DNA of 64,000 nt. Origin: Chrysomallon squamiferum. Lineage: Eukaryota > Mollusca > Gastropoda > Neomphalida > Peltospiridae. The notes below the pieces were generated by a model. It saw only the letters and a list, made by a program, of their open reading frames with translations. It was not told where the DNA came from and ran no database searches. Shown here one piece after another: positions 25,201 to 38,140 of this stretch (position 1 is the first letter of the stretch; each line of letters opens with the position of its first letter). Where the stretch lies: contig CM022665.1 of the NCBI GenBank assembly GCA_012295275.1, positions 32,066,022-32,130,021 of the forward strand, read 5' to 3'. A program made the translations under genes and the position numbers.

Positions 25201-26575
25201 AGCCTATTGAGAGTCACTTTTTCATTTTTTTTTTTTTTTTATATGCACTGATATACAGAATTGAAATCTAAGGAGTTTCAGTTACTATATTTTTACTTTC
25301 ATAACAGAAAGAGTATAACTGACACCTAATTAAATGTAAATATTAAATTTTATTGAAATGTGAAAAATATTAATTTATTCATTCATATATTCTGCAAATT
25401 ATTTATAATATCACAACTTATTGTAATAACACAAAGATCACATTCAAATAACAACATGAAGTATTAATAGGCACTTTCTGAGATTTCTTTTCACACAGAA
25501 TGTTACTTATATTTACTGTATGTTCATTTATTTCTTCTTAAATTAACTTGCTGGTCTTGTTCAGTTACGGTGCAGTATCTTGACCAACACCTACTACAAA
25601 AACTGTATTTTCAAAGCAATGTTTAGTTAGTATGTCAGATTGTTAGTTTCTAATTAGTTCTGGAAAGAAGTCAATACAAGGTTTTAGTTCTAGCAAACCT
25701 TTAAAAAGATTATAAAAAAAAAACATTTCTTCAGTAACGGAATAATTTAGAAAATAAAGCAAAATGTATTTTTTTGAATTCCACTTTGAACTGTTTTTGG
25801 GAGGCTGTGAATTCTTTGTGTAGAAAACAGACATTTGTGATGATAGCTGAATGGTGATGTCAGTATTTTCAACAAAGAGAAAATTGTTTATGTATTGTTT
25901 AATGCACAGTAAAGAAAAGCTGTTTTTTAAATGTTTCTTTTAGATGTTAAAAATAGACATTTCAATTTCCACACACAAGTTTTGTTGTTTGTTAAACACT
26001 GGTTTTTAAAGTTCTAAGATGACATCAATAAACACATTTATATAATTATCATTAATAAAAGAGGTAAAAAAATGTAATTACAATGATTAAAAAACAAACA
26101 TAAAACTTAAGTATTTATAATTATTCATTCTATAAATGTTAAAGATTTTAATTTTCATTTTATGTGTGCAAAAAATATGAATTTTATATATTTTGAATAA
26201 TTTGTGATAAAAACAGACTGAAAATTGTAAAAAAAACAACATAAGTTTTGTAATAGTAATTAAAAAAAAAAAAAAAAAATCATCAACAAATAATATATGT
26301 AGCACTATTCCTCTAAACTGCTACTGTCAGTTTTAGCCTTGAATTTAAAAACAGAGCAACAACATCAAGGCAACACCCACATAGAAAACAAGAAATGTTA
26401 GCATGACATTATAATTGCAGCATTTCCACTCTCACACTGCATGTAAAACTTGTTATAACAAGCTGTTATTTCTAGACCTGACAACTTGATGCATGTTAGA
26501 CAATGTTTTTTGGCTAATTTTTTATTTTTTATATTTTGTGTGACAAACAAAAGCCGGATATTTCCAATGGGTTGG

Positions 26576-26607
26576 TACTTACAAGACTCCTTCATAATGG
26601 GCTAATT
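26576..26607 (-). CDS. Possible 32-nt exon
   Basis: Acceptor ATTTGACAG and a strong donor (TCTT|GTAAGTAC). The only fully open frame reads LLQLAHYEGV, phase 0 in and 2 out. It does not fit the phases of its neighbours, so this is a weak call resting on the donor. Confidence 0.18.
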
Positions 26608-26806
26608 GCAAAAGCTGTCAAATGTGAACAAGTGGTGCAATTTTCCACACTGGTTTTAATCATTTTGAAAAAGTGTTGCCTTTGTTTTCATATTGTGTTT
26701 TACAAGGTTGAACACCACTAATCTGCCCTCATGGTGCTGAATGTCAGTCAGGATAACAGGAAATGAGATGAAATGAGGATAAATGTGTGAAAGATTAGCA
26801 GTCCAC

Positions 26807-26869
26807 ATGCTCTGCTTTTGTATTCAGAACATTAAGTCTTAACTTGTTTGATACATCAAACTTGCCAAG
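26807..26869 (-). CDS. Candidate exon of minus-strand gene D
   Basis: Good acceptor (TTTCACATGTCTCAG). One frame is open, reading LGKFDVSNKLRLNVLNTKAE, starting in phase 0. It either ends at a weak donor (CAT|GTGGAC, phase 0, compatible with the exon at 24190) or runs three more codons to TAA at 26795 as a terminal exon. Not recognised. Confidence 0.27.
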
Positions 26870-26999
26870 CTGAGACATGTGAAATAACAAAAGATAATTT
26901 AATAGTGTCACTTTCTTACTTGTTTTCCTGAAATACATTTCTGTTACCTTCTTCAGTTAGGATGAAATATATGTCAAAAGGACACAAGCTTGTACAATA

Positions 27000-29900
27000 A
27001 TCTACCACTTTCTATTCTGTGCAACAATGAAATTATTTTGTAATCTAGAGTATTTGCAAATGGATGTTTTCCATTATAGTGATGTTTTTTTTTTCCTCTG
27101 TCATTGCCAAGTTGCTTTAAAAACAGTTTTTACTATATTTAAAAAAAAAAAAAGTGTTTTGAATAATTGACAATAAAAATACTCTTATGAAATAAGTGGT
27201 AAGCAAAAATGTATTATAATACAACTTTTTCTTTTATTAATAAGTTTCTTAATTTATATTTTTTATTGTTATCAGTATTTTTTTTAAAACTTTCATTTGA
27301 TTTGTTCCAATTTTGCTTGTTTTTTTAAAAATGATTTTTATTTATTTATTTATTTATTTATTTATTATTATTGTTGTAGTTGTTGTTAATATTATTACTG
27401 TAGTAATTTTTTTTTTTTAATTTCTTTATTTCTTTATTTTTCTGTCTGTCTACATAAAAATTTAGACAAAACAAGATTATTACTTAGGCCATCAAAAACC
27501 CTGCATAGCATATCAGTTACATTACAGGCTGTTATTCCAAATACAGACAGAATAATTCTTATGTAATGAAACAACATGAATACCATGTCTGAAAAATCAA
27601 TTGTTTCATTACAAGACAAGGAGATGCAAGTTTATGCTATTAAAAGGCAACATTTGTTGTCCAATATTATTATATAGTTTTATTATTTCTTTTGATAAAA
27701 ATATATTTTTATGAGTTATGTCACATTTGTTAACCTGATTTTTAATATAAAAATTTATATATTTGAATACAATGTCACAATTAGTGGAAACTTTGTTATT
27801 ATTGTTGTTTTTGTTTTTCTTCTTCTTCTTCATATTATTATTATTATCATCATCATCATAATCATTATCATATATATTTATCTTTAGTCTTTTTAAAATC
27901 CAGAGTGGATATGACCTATTTATCAATTAATAGACTGTTATTCTGGATAAATGTAACCTACAGTTTTAATGTGTGTGTGTGTGTATGTGTGTTTGGTTTG
28001 TGTTATTGTTGTATTTGTTACTGGTTTTGTTTTTTAATTATCTGTTGATTACATACATTAAACAATTTTATCAATCCTCAGAGCATTATTCTTTAACATA
28101 TAAACATTTACACTCCTCCATCCTTACCAAACCCATCTGCATAAACATTAATAAAACTCTTTAATTTAACTACCACCAAACCCCGGACAGCCACAGACTA
28201 CAAATATTGGGACTGCCATCACAGAATTCTTACAAGGTCTACGTCTGTCTAAGTACATAACAACATCGTTTGCAGCCAATATTTCCTATCTTACAAATAA
28301 TTCACGATAATACATTTAGTTTAACCTGTTGCCGAAGGGCAAATGTTGATTACATTGCTGTAGTGGTCATTACACTGATCAAGCAAAGGAAAGCCACCAT
28401 GTAATGATTCCTTTATTCAAAATTTCGTCTATTTGAGACTAACTTCATTTTATGTTTTTGACCCATATTCTCATATTTTGACCAGACAAATTGGTAGTAT
28501 TGTTATTTGTTGGGAGAAAAAGGTCATCAGGTCAAAACAGAGAAGTTAAGATGTTCTAAATGTTATTTTCTTTCTATGAGTATCAAGGATAAAAAGTATG
28601 TATTTTACCCTAGTTTTCAGTATATTACCAATATTAAGGATAATCAAATTATTATTAATTATATTTAAATAAAATAAATAAATAAAGTATATCATATTCT
28701 AATGCTTATAATTAACTTAATTTTACTCACACACACACACTTACAGATGGAATGACAGATATTGCTAAAACAAGATCTTGATGTCAAAGTTCAAAAGGTC
28801 AAGGTTAAGGTATAATCAATAAAATTTACTTTATCATTTAGAATAATGACATTTTCTAAAATCAAAAAAAGATAACAATAAGAGGAAACATTTTAAACTG
28901 ATTTGCTCTGATATTTATTCAACATATAAAAGAATTAAAAAACAATGTAGAAGATAATTTTATGAACAAAAGACAAAGTGTGTCTGTTGTATTGATTTTT
29001 GTAGACCATTTCCCAAGCAGTGATCAAACTACATTATCTGTCATCAAGTTGTGCAATTTCATTCTGATATTACATAGTTGGTAATGAGTATGTAGAGCTT
29101 TAGATTCAAATCAGAATAAATCCTATTTTGTCATACATCTCAAATAATCATGTGCTTCTTCAGTTTCACAAGGAAATAGATTATCTCAGTACTGGAGTAC
29201 TTGGATAAAGGTTAAGACCTTTTTCTGTCAACAGTAGATGTTTTTCCCATTCCACACATTTCATTTCTAGAACAGAGTTAGCTAAAATGGTTTGTTAGAG
29301 ATCACTTGTTAGAAGAGGAAAGGAAAAAGACAGTGTTTTAATTTAAACTTATAATTTTTATCTTGCAGTAGGTATTGTAACAAATACATGGATTCAGTGG
29401 TTAATGTGATATTGTTTGCAATTCTGGATGAAAGTATCCTTTACTTTTAAATTGTAGCAATAATTCTTAATTTTAATTAACCAGAATAATAAAATGTTTC
29501 GAAGATAATGAAAATATAAATTATACATTGTACAGGTTTTTTTTTTGGTTATTATAACAATATAAATGTATATTACTATGTATAATAATAAATGTAAATA
29601 AAAAAAAATATATTGGTTAAATAGAATCGAAAATGTTAATACTTTTAGTGTGAGGGAATTATGCCCTGAGGGGATTTTGTCTTGAGGGAATTATGTTCTG
29701 AAGGGATTCTGTACTGGATTCATATTTTTTAAACTAGTGACTGTTTTACAGATTATAAATTCCATGATACGTATTGTCTTGTCAGGCTAATGTGTAGTTA
29801 TAAAAAAGATTTTTTGCTGAATAAACTATGTGAAAGAGACAACAGCAGGGAATAAGGAAAAGTTGTTGCTCAAACAAGAACATCACCACCTGTTCAATAT

Positions 29901-30200
29901 TGCTAAAAGAACATTTATTTTTGAGAACTTGAACCAGGGGTAACCATCTCATTATTCTTAACATGTATTTAGAAAGAATTAAAAAACATCTGTTTTTAAC
30001 ATGACTTAACAAAGTAATTTTTAGCTATCAAATAACTATAACAAGTGTTATAAAAAGAAGTCCAAATACAAAATAAATAAAAATAAAAAGGCTGTCTATT
30101 AATAAAGCAGGAAAGGAAACTCTGTTTTGCAGTAATGAGTCATTTTCATGGAGATATAAACACACATTTCATCACAAAGCCAGACATTATTTGTTTGCTA
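27000..30200. other. Spacer, no gene recognised
   Basis: A+T-rich with TTTA repeats at 27340-27370, ATT/ATC triplets at 27833-27862, a GT run at 27971-27990, a CA run near 28730, and a weak SINE-body match at 29245-29262 ('tttcccattccacac'). The island at 28175-28260 is open on both strands and could not be resolved. Confidence 0.45.
29645..29725. repeat. Short tandem duplication
   Basis: 'gagggaattatg' and 'gaggggattttgt/gaagggattctgt' alternate twice, giving a unit of about 37 bp, possibly built from an older 19-bp unit. Confidence 0.7.
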
Positions 30201-30208
30201 TCTATTAC

Positions 30209-30650
30209 AATAAGTAAATACAGAATTAACTAGATAAGTATAATAAAAAGCGATTTCAGACATTAAAAATACAATAACTAATATACAGGGTGCAGCAAAA
30301 ATTAATGTCCTTTTTTTATTTATTCACTTTATTTGAACCTGATGGATATATAATATAAAACTAAAATATATAGAGAAAGACATACAGTATTAAATAATTA
30401 AAAAATTTAAAAAACAAAATTACATTTGTCATACCCTATATATCTGGTGCCAGCAGGACTGGCTATAATAAGTAAATACAGAATTAACTAGATAAATGGA
30501 ACACAAAGCTATTTCAGACATTAAAAATGTAAAAACTATGTCTGGTATAAGCAGGACAGGGTAAATTTATATTATGATGAGTAAATACAGAAACAGCTAG
30601 ATAAAGGGAATGCAAAGCTCTTTGAGATATTAGAAAAAATATATAGAAAA
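30209..30650. repeat. Tandem repeat, unit about 98 bp, three copies
   Basis: Each copy carries 'agtaaatacagaattaacta' (or 'agtaaatacagaaacagcta') and 'caaagctatttcagacatta' or a close variant. Copies 2 and 3 (from about 30443 and 30541) are adjacent. Copy 1 ends at 30285 and is separated from copy 2 by an insertion. Confidence 0.8.
30286..30438. mobile_element. Probable MITE inserted in a repeat unit
   Basis: About 150 bp interrupts the 98-bp repeat exactly where adjacent copies continue without it. The left end is 'cagggtgcagcaaaaatta', similar to mariner-type termini. The right end 'cataccctata' is a weak inverted match, and both edges carry TA. There is no coding capacity. The inferred empty site ('aactaatatatctggtg') matches the corresponding site in the next copy ('aactatgtctggta'). 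Confidence 0.5.
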
Positions 30651-31104
30651 TCTCAGTTTATGTAAGAAAGAATTAATAAATATACTAGCCTTGTATATGG
30701 AATTCACATTGTGTGTGTGTGTGTGTGATATTAAAGATACATGTTATATCTCTTTGGTAAAATGTAAATAAACTAATACAGCCCAACTGTACAAACTTAA
30801 CAATAATGAATAAAATCTATATTGGTCGTGCAAATGGTATATATAGCTACAGGTATAAAAACTATTCTGCTACAAACAGAATAAACTGATATGATCTCAG
30901 CACTAATCATGACAGGAGTTATTATTCAATGAACAGAGATACTATGGGATAAAGTCATTATTAAATAATTGCATATATAGTTTACAACAGTATTAACCTA
31001 TCAGATGCCAAGTTTTGGTAAACATTTGTTCGAAACATTAAAGAAGCACTGATACATAATTTACAAATCCCTTTTCCTCACATATTTTTATCAATGAGGC
31101 TGTT

Positions 31105-31129
31105 GTTTTTTTTTTTTTTTTTTTTTTTA
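31105..31129. repeat. Poly(T) run
   Basis: About 25 consecutive T. Confidence 0.95.
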
Positions 31130-31374
31130 TAAGATAAAAGATTAAACGAAAAAACCTTTTTTTTCATTAGCAGCAAAAGTTCTATTATTTATGTGTTCAT
31201 AAATTTAAAAAACACAGGTCATTTTAGGTAGGTTAAAACAAAACAAAAAAACAACAAACACATTTAACAAAGTATATATTTTCCCTGACTGTTCCTGAAG
31301 CATTTTAGTTTTATAGTCACTTTCAAATACAATATAAATTTTGGAGCTTTTGAAGATATCATTAATAAACACCA

Positions 31375-31690
31375 CCTAGTTGCATTTAGTTATATATTAG
31401 TGGAGACTTTTAAAAAAACAATCTTGCTGCACAGGAAAACATAATTAATAAACAGCAGCAAGAATTCCTTTACTGTCACTTTCCAATAAAATACAAAGGA
31501 CTCTAAAAGACACTGTTAAAAAAAATCCACACAGAGTTCTTTTATTTAAATTTTGTTACATATTAGCATGACCTTTTAAAAAATCAATCTTGCTGCACAG
31601 GAAGACATTATCAATAAACAGCAGCAAGAATTAATTTATTTGCACTTTGTTATACATTATTATGGCCTTTAAAATTCTAATCTTGGAGCT
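31375..31690. repeat. Tandem duplication, period about 166 bp
   Basis: 'caatcttgctgcacaggaa' followed by 'aataaacagcagcaagaatt' occurs twice (near 31420 and 31586), with flanks also related. A third, truncated copy ('tatggcctttaaaattctaatcttgg') ends the array. Confidence 0.8.
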
Positions 31691-32129
31691 CTGGATGAAC
31701 TGAAAATAGCCAAGCAGATCCACTGTACCTGTCAACACACCATTCTACTCCAACAGATCAGTTTCAACAAGCCTATTGTATTTCAAACAGCAGAAACAAT
31801 ACTTTGATCACTTATCTAATGACCTTTTTTTTTTTTTTGTAAACATTTAGTTCAGTGTGAACAGAATGCTGTGTGTTGCTGATAAGGTGATTAAATTGCA
31901 AATAAACTTAGAAAAAAAAAAGAAGAACTGTTAGCCATGTTAAGCACCTATTAACAGTCACCTGTTTTAAAGGTCAGTTTCCAATGGTGCTGGGTTGTGT
32001 CTTGTTTTCCTCTTTTTATCCAATTAAGTTTACACATGCTGTTCTGGTTACACAATCCAGAAACTGTAGGTGCAGGAATCAGTAAATCACTGCTGTTGAT
32101 ATGTTAAAGGTACAAGACAGTAAAGTGTT

Positions 32130-32640
32130 GTGTTTTACACAGCTCATCCTTTTTCTGTGTCTTACACAAAATCAGCTGCTTGTACCAGACATGACCAAGT
32201 AACTGAACTCAAACCTTTCCTGTATTTTACAAGACATTTATTAAAATATTATGTTTTATATAGATTACTGGTTATGTCCTCCTGTCTTGGAGAAGGCTTT
32301 CTTGAGCAGTTTACTTATACTTTTATTTTACTATGTAATATTATGTATTATGCTGATCATATCCATTGTCCTGTACAGAGCTTTCAGATATAGGCTGGAG
32401 TCGTGCCTGAGTATCTGAAATATATCTATAGTATTCTTGTATAGAGAACAGTATAAAATTATATTCTACATAGTTCTTACTTTGCCCTTGTCTTGGACAG
32501 AATTTTCTGATGAACAATTTGCCTATATCTTTTCTGAAACATACAAGATACTATAACATTATATGCTGCATAACTTTTATCTTGTCTGTATCTTGGGCAG
32601 GATCTTTTTGCTAAAGTGATTCTGTCTCCGACAGACATAT
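32130..32640. repeat. Diverged tandem repeat, period about 110 bp
   Basis: Related blocks such as 'cttgtcttggacagaatttt', 'tatcttgggcaggatctttt' and 'tcctgtcttggagaaggctt' recur at about 32490, 32590 and 32280. Each is preceded by a TATATTCTACATAG-like block. Reading frames of 74 and 87 codons on opposite strands lie within it and are probably by-products. Confidence 0.6.
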
Positions 32641-33469
32641 GTAAAAAACAGTTCTCTGGCAGAAGCGATATATACAAACACAGCTCTTCACTGATTTTCA
32701 AAAAAAATATTTTCCTTATTAAAGTCAGATTAGTTGATGGTCAAGACAATTCAAATCAATATGGTCAGCAGATAAGTTAGCTATAATAGTTTATATGGTC
32801 ATCTATTTTAATACATTTATTTTATCAAATGTTTGACCAATAGATTTGAACTCAGTTTGTTTTTTGTTTAAATTAAAAAAAAAAATCAGTTACTTCTAGA
32901 TATAGGGATATGCCATGCATAGAATCTGTCAGCTATCATGATGATGATGACAGGATGATGATGATGATGATAATAATAATAAAGATTTGTAACTTAGGAG
33001 CCCAGCCAAGTGTGAATAACAAAGACTTGAATGACATTCCTGCAGAATTCTTCTTCATAATCAGATCACTTAACCCATAAAACTGTTAACACACAAACTG
33101 CTTCATAGATTTTAATGGATGACACAAAAATCAATGTAACAAATCTGTTGTTGCTTAAATCAGCACTTTTTGCACATTTAATAGTGAAGAAATATTGATA
33201 ATCTTCTCTGTAACATAGAGCTGTGGTAATTTCTTAAAGAATAGTAAGTGGAAAAAAATAACAACTGTTTCTGAAGCCAAAAAAAATATTATGCTCTGAA
33301 AATATGTGTGTATAATGTGTGTATCTATGTGTGTGTGTGTGTGCATGCTTGTGCACATGTGTATCTTATAACTGTAATGTATATTTTCAATATTTACAAC
33401 ATTAAAGAAAGAAAGAAATTTTGAACAAGCCCAGCTGTAGAATGAAATGTCTCAGTTTACAAAGAAATG

Positions 33470-33670
33470 GGTGAATGGAATAACTGATGCCCTGACAGAC
33501 AGATAGAGGGAAGGATGGACATATGGACAGGCAGATAAATGAACAGACATATTGATAAATGGTGGATGGATACACATATAGTCAGACAGATGGACATATG
33601 GACTTTCATGGATTGACAAATGTACTGCTACAGACAGACAGGCAGATGAATGGACAGATGAGTTTGCTGG
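33470..33670. repeat. Degenerate GACA/GGAT-rich tract
   Basis: About 200 bp of 'gacagacagatgg'-like motifs; it gives a Ser/Val/His-rich minus-strand frame without coding character. Confidence 0.75.
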
Positions 33671-33842
33671 ATGGATCAGAGTAAAAGACATGTTAATTCA
33701 AGAGACAAATTGAGAAATTGTCAAACAGCACACACATTTACTGGTCTGCTGATTACACAATGGTGTCTGATTATGACACAGTCACTGTGAGTGACAGGAT
33801 GCAGAGACACTCCAGCCATCAGCAATCCAATTTGCCAATAAC

Positions 33843-33974
33843 CTATTTTCCTTCATTCAAACACTTGAACATCTCTATTCTTAATTGAACATTGGCTTGA
33901 ATCACAGTGTGTGTTTGAAGACACTGTCCAATCATGACAACAGACTGTGCCATCTCCCAGTCAACATCATTTAC
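33843..33974 (-). CDS. Candidate second (terminal?) exon of gene B
   Basis: The frame is open for 43 codons in a G+C-richer island and ends at TAG 33843-33845. The modelled acceptor is GTGATGTAG, phase 0, which agrees with the donor of the first exon at 37373. It reads VNDVDWEMAQSVVMIGQCLQ and continues as an alpha-helical-looking segment ending FKCLNEGK. The acceptor is mediocre; a stronger AG lies 13 bp upstream but would place stops in frame. If this is the last exon, gene B encodes only about 118 residues. Otherwise an internal donor is missed. Confidence 0.35.
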   Translation of the reverse strand, partial: VNDVDWEMAQSVVMIGQCLQTHTVIQANVQLRIEMFKCLNEGK

Positions 33975-34186
33975 CTACATCACACGACTGAATGAATAAA
34001 TAGATGAATATTTAAAGGACTGACTATGTGATTTCTAAAGTATTATATTACTAAGTCAAAATTACTCATTTTTTAAAAATAAAAATAAAAATGATACTGG
34101 TGAAACAAAAATAAAAATATGTTTGTCTGTGTGTTTATCACTATATTTGATGACTTGGTTATACCTGCATGTACATCTGCATACGA

Positions 34187-34222
34187 GTGTGTGTGTGTGT
34201 GTGTGTGTGTGTGCATGTGTGT

Positions 34223-34260
<38 letters not shown>
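34187..34260. repeat. Compound (GT)n-(TA)n microsatellite
   Basis: A GT run interrupted by CA, followed by about 17 TA units. Confidence 0.95.
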
Positions 34261-34264
<4 letters not shown>

Positions 34265-34269
34265 TTATA

Positions 34270-36660
34270 ACATATAACAGAAAGATTTTTAATTACATTA
34301 GGGCAGTCATAACATCAAGTAAGCATACCAGTCTCCAAATGCTCCCTTTATAAACTTTTTATTTTACAAAGCAGCAAAAAACACCAGATCATAAAATCAA
34401 AACAAGTGTGTTATTTTGACAACCACCCAGCAATTGAAAGGACTTTTAAAACAATCTTCCACTATCAGAACCAGACTGAATGAATCGATTCTTTAAACTG
34501 TAAAAGCAATTTAGCTTTTTAAGTACACCATATGGTTCACTTCCTCTGCAAAAGGTCTTCTCCTTTTCTTTCTCTCTCCAGTTTCCATTTTTTTCCCCTT
34601 AAGTCATTTGATTGATCTAAAGATTCTTACCAACAGACAAGATAACAAGAATACAAAACTGGACCTCTGACTTGAAGAGTTTGTTCTTTTGACCAGTAAC
34701 AAACAAAAAGAAAGGAAAATGATCCTCACTGTTTTACAGACAAATAACAGTTTTTACTCTCTTTTTAATAAAAATGTTTTGCACAAAAACAAAAATACAG
34801 AATGGACCTATAACCTTTAATAAATGGAGAAACCACTTAATCATTATTTATCTACTTGTAATAGATAACGACTGACAGAAATTAATAACTTATTTTCCCT
34901 TTCTTATTCCAACTTTTCATTTTTATGGCACTGTTTGTTTTTACTTCTGTATTATAATTTTACAAAAGATATTTTTTAAAAGGACAATATGTAAAAAGTC
35001 TAGAACCAGACCAGTGATCAAAAGAGATTGTTCTTTTCATTAGTATAAAACCAATAGTAATAATAATAACAATAAAAAACACACAAGAACAAAACAAATT
35101 GCCAAGAAAAATGAACCAGTGACCAAAGGAAACAGCTTCTTGACTGGTAACCAAAACATTTCTGAACCAAACTGAACTTACAAGTAAAAAATCAGTCCTC
35201 TTCTAACTGGCAGTAAACAAACAAACAAACAAAATCTATTACCTGTTTACTTGTAAAACACCAGTGACAACTGAAATTAATAAAATGATGTTCAAACTCG
35301 TCACTGTTAACTCAGGATCTCTCAAATCTTAATTTTGCTTGATTAATGCAATGAGATCAATTAATATGGCAGAACAAACATTACTGCATAACTCGTGAAA
35401 ATGTATTCAAACAAACATGACTGACTGCAAGTGCTTTCAAACAGTTTATCAAGAGGCTGTTCAGAAGTTACAACTTAATGGTAGGTGTTGATTAGAAATC
35501 ATTTTTCAACACTGTTTTTAACTCTTTTGTCTTTTTCAGTTTGTGAGTGGCAGTGTGTGACTACTGTCAACATATTATTTGACTCACAGGCAGAAGAAAA
35601 TGACAAATTAAAAAAAAAAGAAAAAAAAAATTAATCAATAGTAACTGACCTTTTTTAAAATTCATAAAAAAATTAAAAATTAATTTGACAGTCTTGATAC
35701 AATATCAGGGTTATCACAGACTTCAAGAAGTATGAAATTTTTATTTGTTATTGTATGTGTTGGTGTGTGCATGTGTGTTTGTGTGTGTATATGTTTTGCA
35801 AGTAAATATATATGAATACTTACATGCATCAATAATAATAAAGATCACGAACATAAATAATGAAAAAATAAAAATTTAAACTTATAAAATTAAATTTAAA
35901 AAATGAAAGGTTGACATTAAACAAACAACTATTAATTTCTTCTGAGCATATTAGAAGCTTTTTTCTATTATTTTTTAAATCATTTTTTTTTTTGCAGTTT
36001 TCAGTGTCAAAATTTTTGTTTTGATCTAATTTTCATAATTTTTTGCTTTCCAATATATTTGAAAAAAGATATCTAAATCAACAACAACAACCACAGCATA
36101 CATGTGTGTGGATTTGTGTGTGTGTGTGTGTCTGTGATAAGAAATGAAATATCTCTATACAAGATGTCTAATAATATGAAAGTCACGTATAAAGGAGCAG
36201 AACGGCTGTTTCCACCAACCAAATCATGTACATAATGGTTATGTAAAATAAATATTAAATGTAAGTTAGTGTCATACAAACAATGTACACATTTGCTCAT
36301 GCAACACTGCAATAAACACATGTTCTTATCCCAAATACTATTGTCCAACAATACAGCTCACAAAGAAAAATCAATTAAAGTATATGTAACATGTTGGACA
36401 AAACATAAATAATTAAAATCACCAAAGTGACATATGGTCCTAATCCAGGAAATACTGTCATTTGGGTAAAAATAAAGAAATGTTATCTGTATATTAAATA
36501 TCAAATAATCTCTGGAACTACAATAATAATATTATGTTTGAAAGTAAAGAATATATATTCTGTAGTCCATAAACATCCATTTTATACCAAAATAAGAACA
36601 TATTTTTGGATTGGAATTTTCAAGATTAATTTCATGATTACTGTTAATGATTTTAAAAAG
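34270..36660. other. Gene B intron or spacer, weak internal repeats
   Basis: Loosely repeated blocks around 34680 to 35170 share 'gaccagtgaccaaa'- and 'ttgttcttttca'-like segments. A purine run on the minus strand at 34540-34610 gives a short Lys/Arg/Glu-rich frame beginning METGERKKRR. Its only upstream signal is a stop, so it was not called. Confidence 0.4.
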
Positions 36661-36664
36661 AAAT

Positions 36665-36680
36665 GAGAGAGAGAGAGAGA

Positions 36681-36714
<34 letters not shown>
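36665..36714. repeat. Compound (GA)n-(CA)n microsatellite
   Basis: About 8 GA units followed by about 16 CA units. Confidence 0.95.
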
Positions 36715-36718
<4 letters not shown>

Positions 36719-37149
36719 CAACATCTCCACATATTAAGAAATAAAAAATCCAGTTCCTGGTTGAAACTTTCTAAAACTCTATTTGCAGTAAACTAATTTT
36801 TCCCAAATAACAAATCGGTTTTTAGCAGCAGCCTCTTTAAGGTGATCACTAATTCAATAACAGTAAAGGAAATTTTGATTAAAGAAACAAATTAGTGTAT
36901 GTGGCTAATTTACATCTCTTTATTATGTCTCAGAATCAGGATTATATTATATTTAAAAAACTTATTATCGTCCAGCTTTACATTTGATGGCAATACACAA
37001 AAAAAGTCAAAGAAAAATGTATATATTTTCTTTATTTTTTAACCGATTTTGAAAACAGAGGAAAATAAACTTGGACATATTATATCTAATTTAAGATAAA
37101 CTCTTTAAGACTTACATGCTGTCTTTGTATTGAAGAATGGTAGTGCCAG

Positions 37150-37200
37150 TTTGATTACATCCCAAAAGAGCCATAATGCAGCAAGTACACTTTGTATTTA
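37150..37200 (-). pseudogene. Degenerate copy of the gene A last-exon junction
   Basis: On the minus strand 'ttgctgcattatggctc' is followed by a GATGTAATCAAAC-like start. This corresponds to 'ttgctgcattatggccc' and GATGCTATCAGAC at the start of the true last exon near 38221. The short frame that follows, DVIKLALPFFNTK, resembles DAIRQELQHIFLLGN, but the acceptor AG is lost. It looks like a decayed partial duplication about 1 kb downstream. Confidence 0.4.
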
Positions 37201-37372
37201 AATGTAAAATCCTTGGAGAATTCTAAATAATATTCATGAGACTTAAATTTACTATGAAAAATAAAAGTTTGTAACATCCAAGTTGTAGCTTGGTTTTTCA
37301 ATGGCAATAAAATAATAACATTAATAAATAATAATAAATATAATAATAATAATAAAAATTAATGTTTCTTAC

Positions 37373-37597
37373 CACTGAGTTGCTCTGAGTTTCAGGTCCA
37401 GATAGTTCATCTTTATTTGGAGATGATGATGATGTATCCTTTTCAGATTTTGCCTCCAAGGACTTTGGTGGTGTTTTCTTCTGAGCACTGTTGGCCAAAT
37501 GATCCCGTTTTACCAAAGTGGGGTCTCGTTTTGTCAATTTTGAAGCAGGTACAGGAATTCGAGTTATCCGTGGTTGAGCCACTGTTCCTGTAGCCAT
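37373..37597 (-). CDS. First coding exon of minus-strand gene B
   Basis: 75 codons from ATG (37597-37595) to a consensus donor CAGTG|GTAAGA in phase 0. A TAA lies in frame two codons before the ATG, so translation very probably starts here. The upstream ACCCAG or GTAATTAG could be the acceptor of a 5'-UTR intron. The product is basic and disordered-looking: MATGTVAQPRITRIPVPASK at the N-terminus, then Lys/Pro/Ser-rich stretches ending ETQSNSV. The T-R-I-P in a Pro/Ser/Arg/Lys setting matches the S/T-X-I-P signature by which proteins bind EB1 at microtubule plus ends. No family was recognised. After the donor the minus strand runs into a TTA/TAA triplet tract. The nearest phase-compatible exon is at 33974. 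Confidence 0.6.
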
Positions 37598-38140
37598 AGC
37601 TTACACCCAGCTGGGTACCTTACTAATTACAGAGGTTACAATAGGCAAATATGCCATTCATTAAAATGTATCAATACTTATTTTTTTATAATTATTATTA
37701 TTATTTTTTTTTTTTACATTATAAACACACTGTGCATATAAAGATCATATATGCAATTATTATATTCCTATATTAAAAAATTTTCTTATAGGAAAAAAGA
37801 TAAATCTCGAAATACTGCTGTCAATAATAGCAAATTGAATATTTCACCAAATATATTCACATAATGTTGATGAATATTTCTTTTTCTTCATTATAAACAT
37901 GTATATGTACAGATTATAATCTTATCTCAGTTTTCAGTAAGGAAAAAGACAAATCCTGAAGTAATGCTGTTAATAGTATGCAGAATATTTCACCATATAT
38001 ATTCACATAATTTTGCTTTGAATGGTTCTTTTTCTTCATCATTCACACACTGTGAATTCACAGATCACTATCCTGCCAGTGTGTGTGATGTAACATTTGC
38101 CAAGCAATATCCCCATTACTTATTCGTTACATTAGAACCA

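Noticed and set aside
32130-32701. 87- and 74-codon frames on opposite strands, the latter with a good donor
   Set aside because: Both run through a diverged tandem repeat; frame retention follows from the repeat.
33452-33691. 79-codon minus-strand frame
   Set aside because: Low-complexity GACA/GGAT tract; His/Ser/Val repeats.
36785-36868. Minus-strand frame reading DHLKEAAAKNRFVIWEKL after an acceptor
   Set aside because: No usable donor, a stop follows soon, and the phase does not match gene B.
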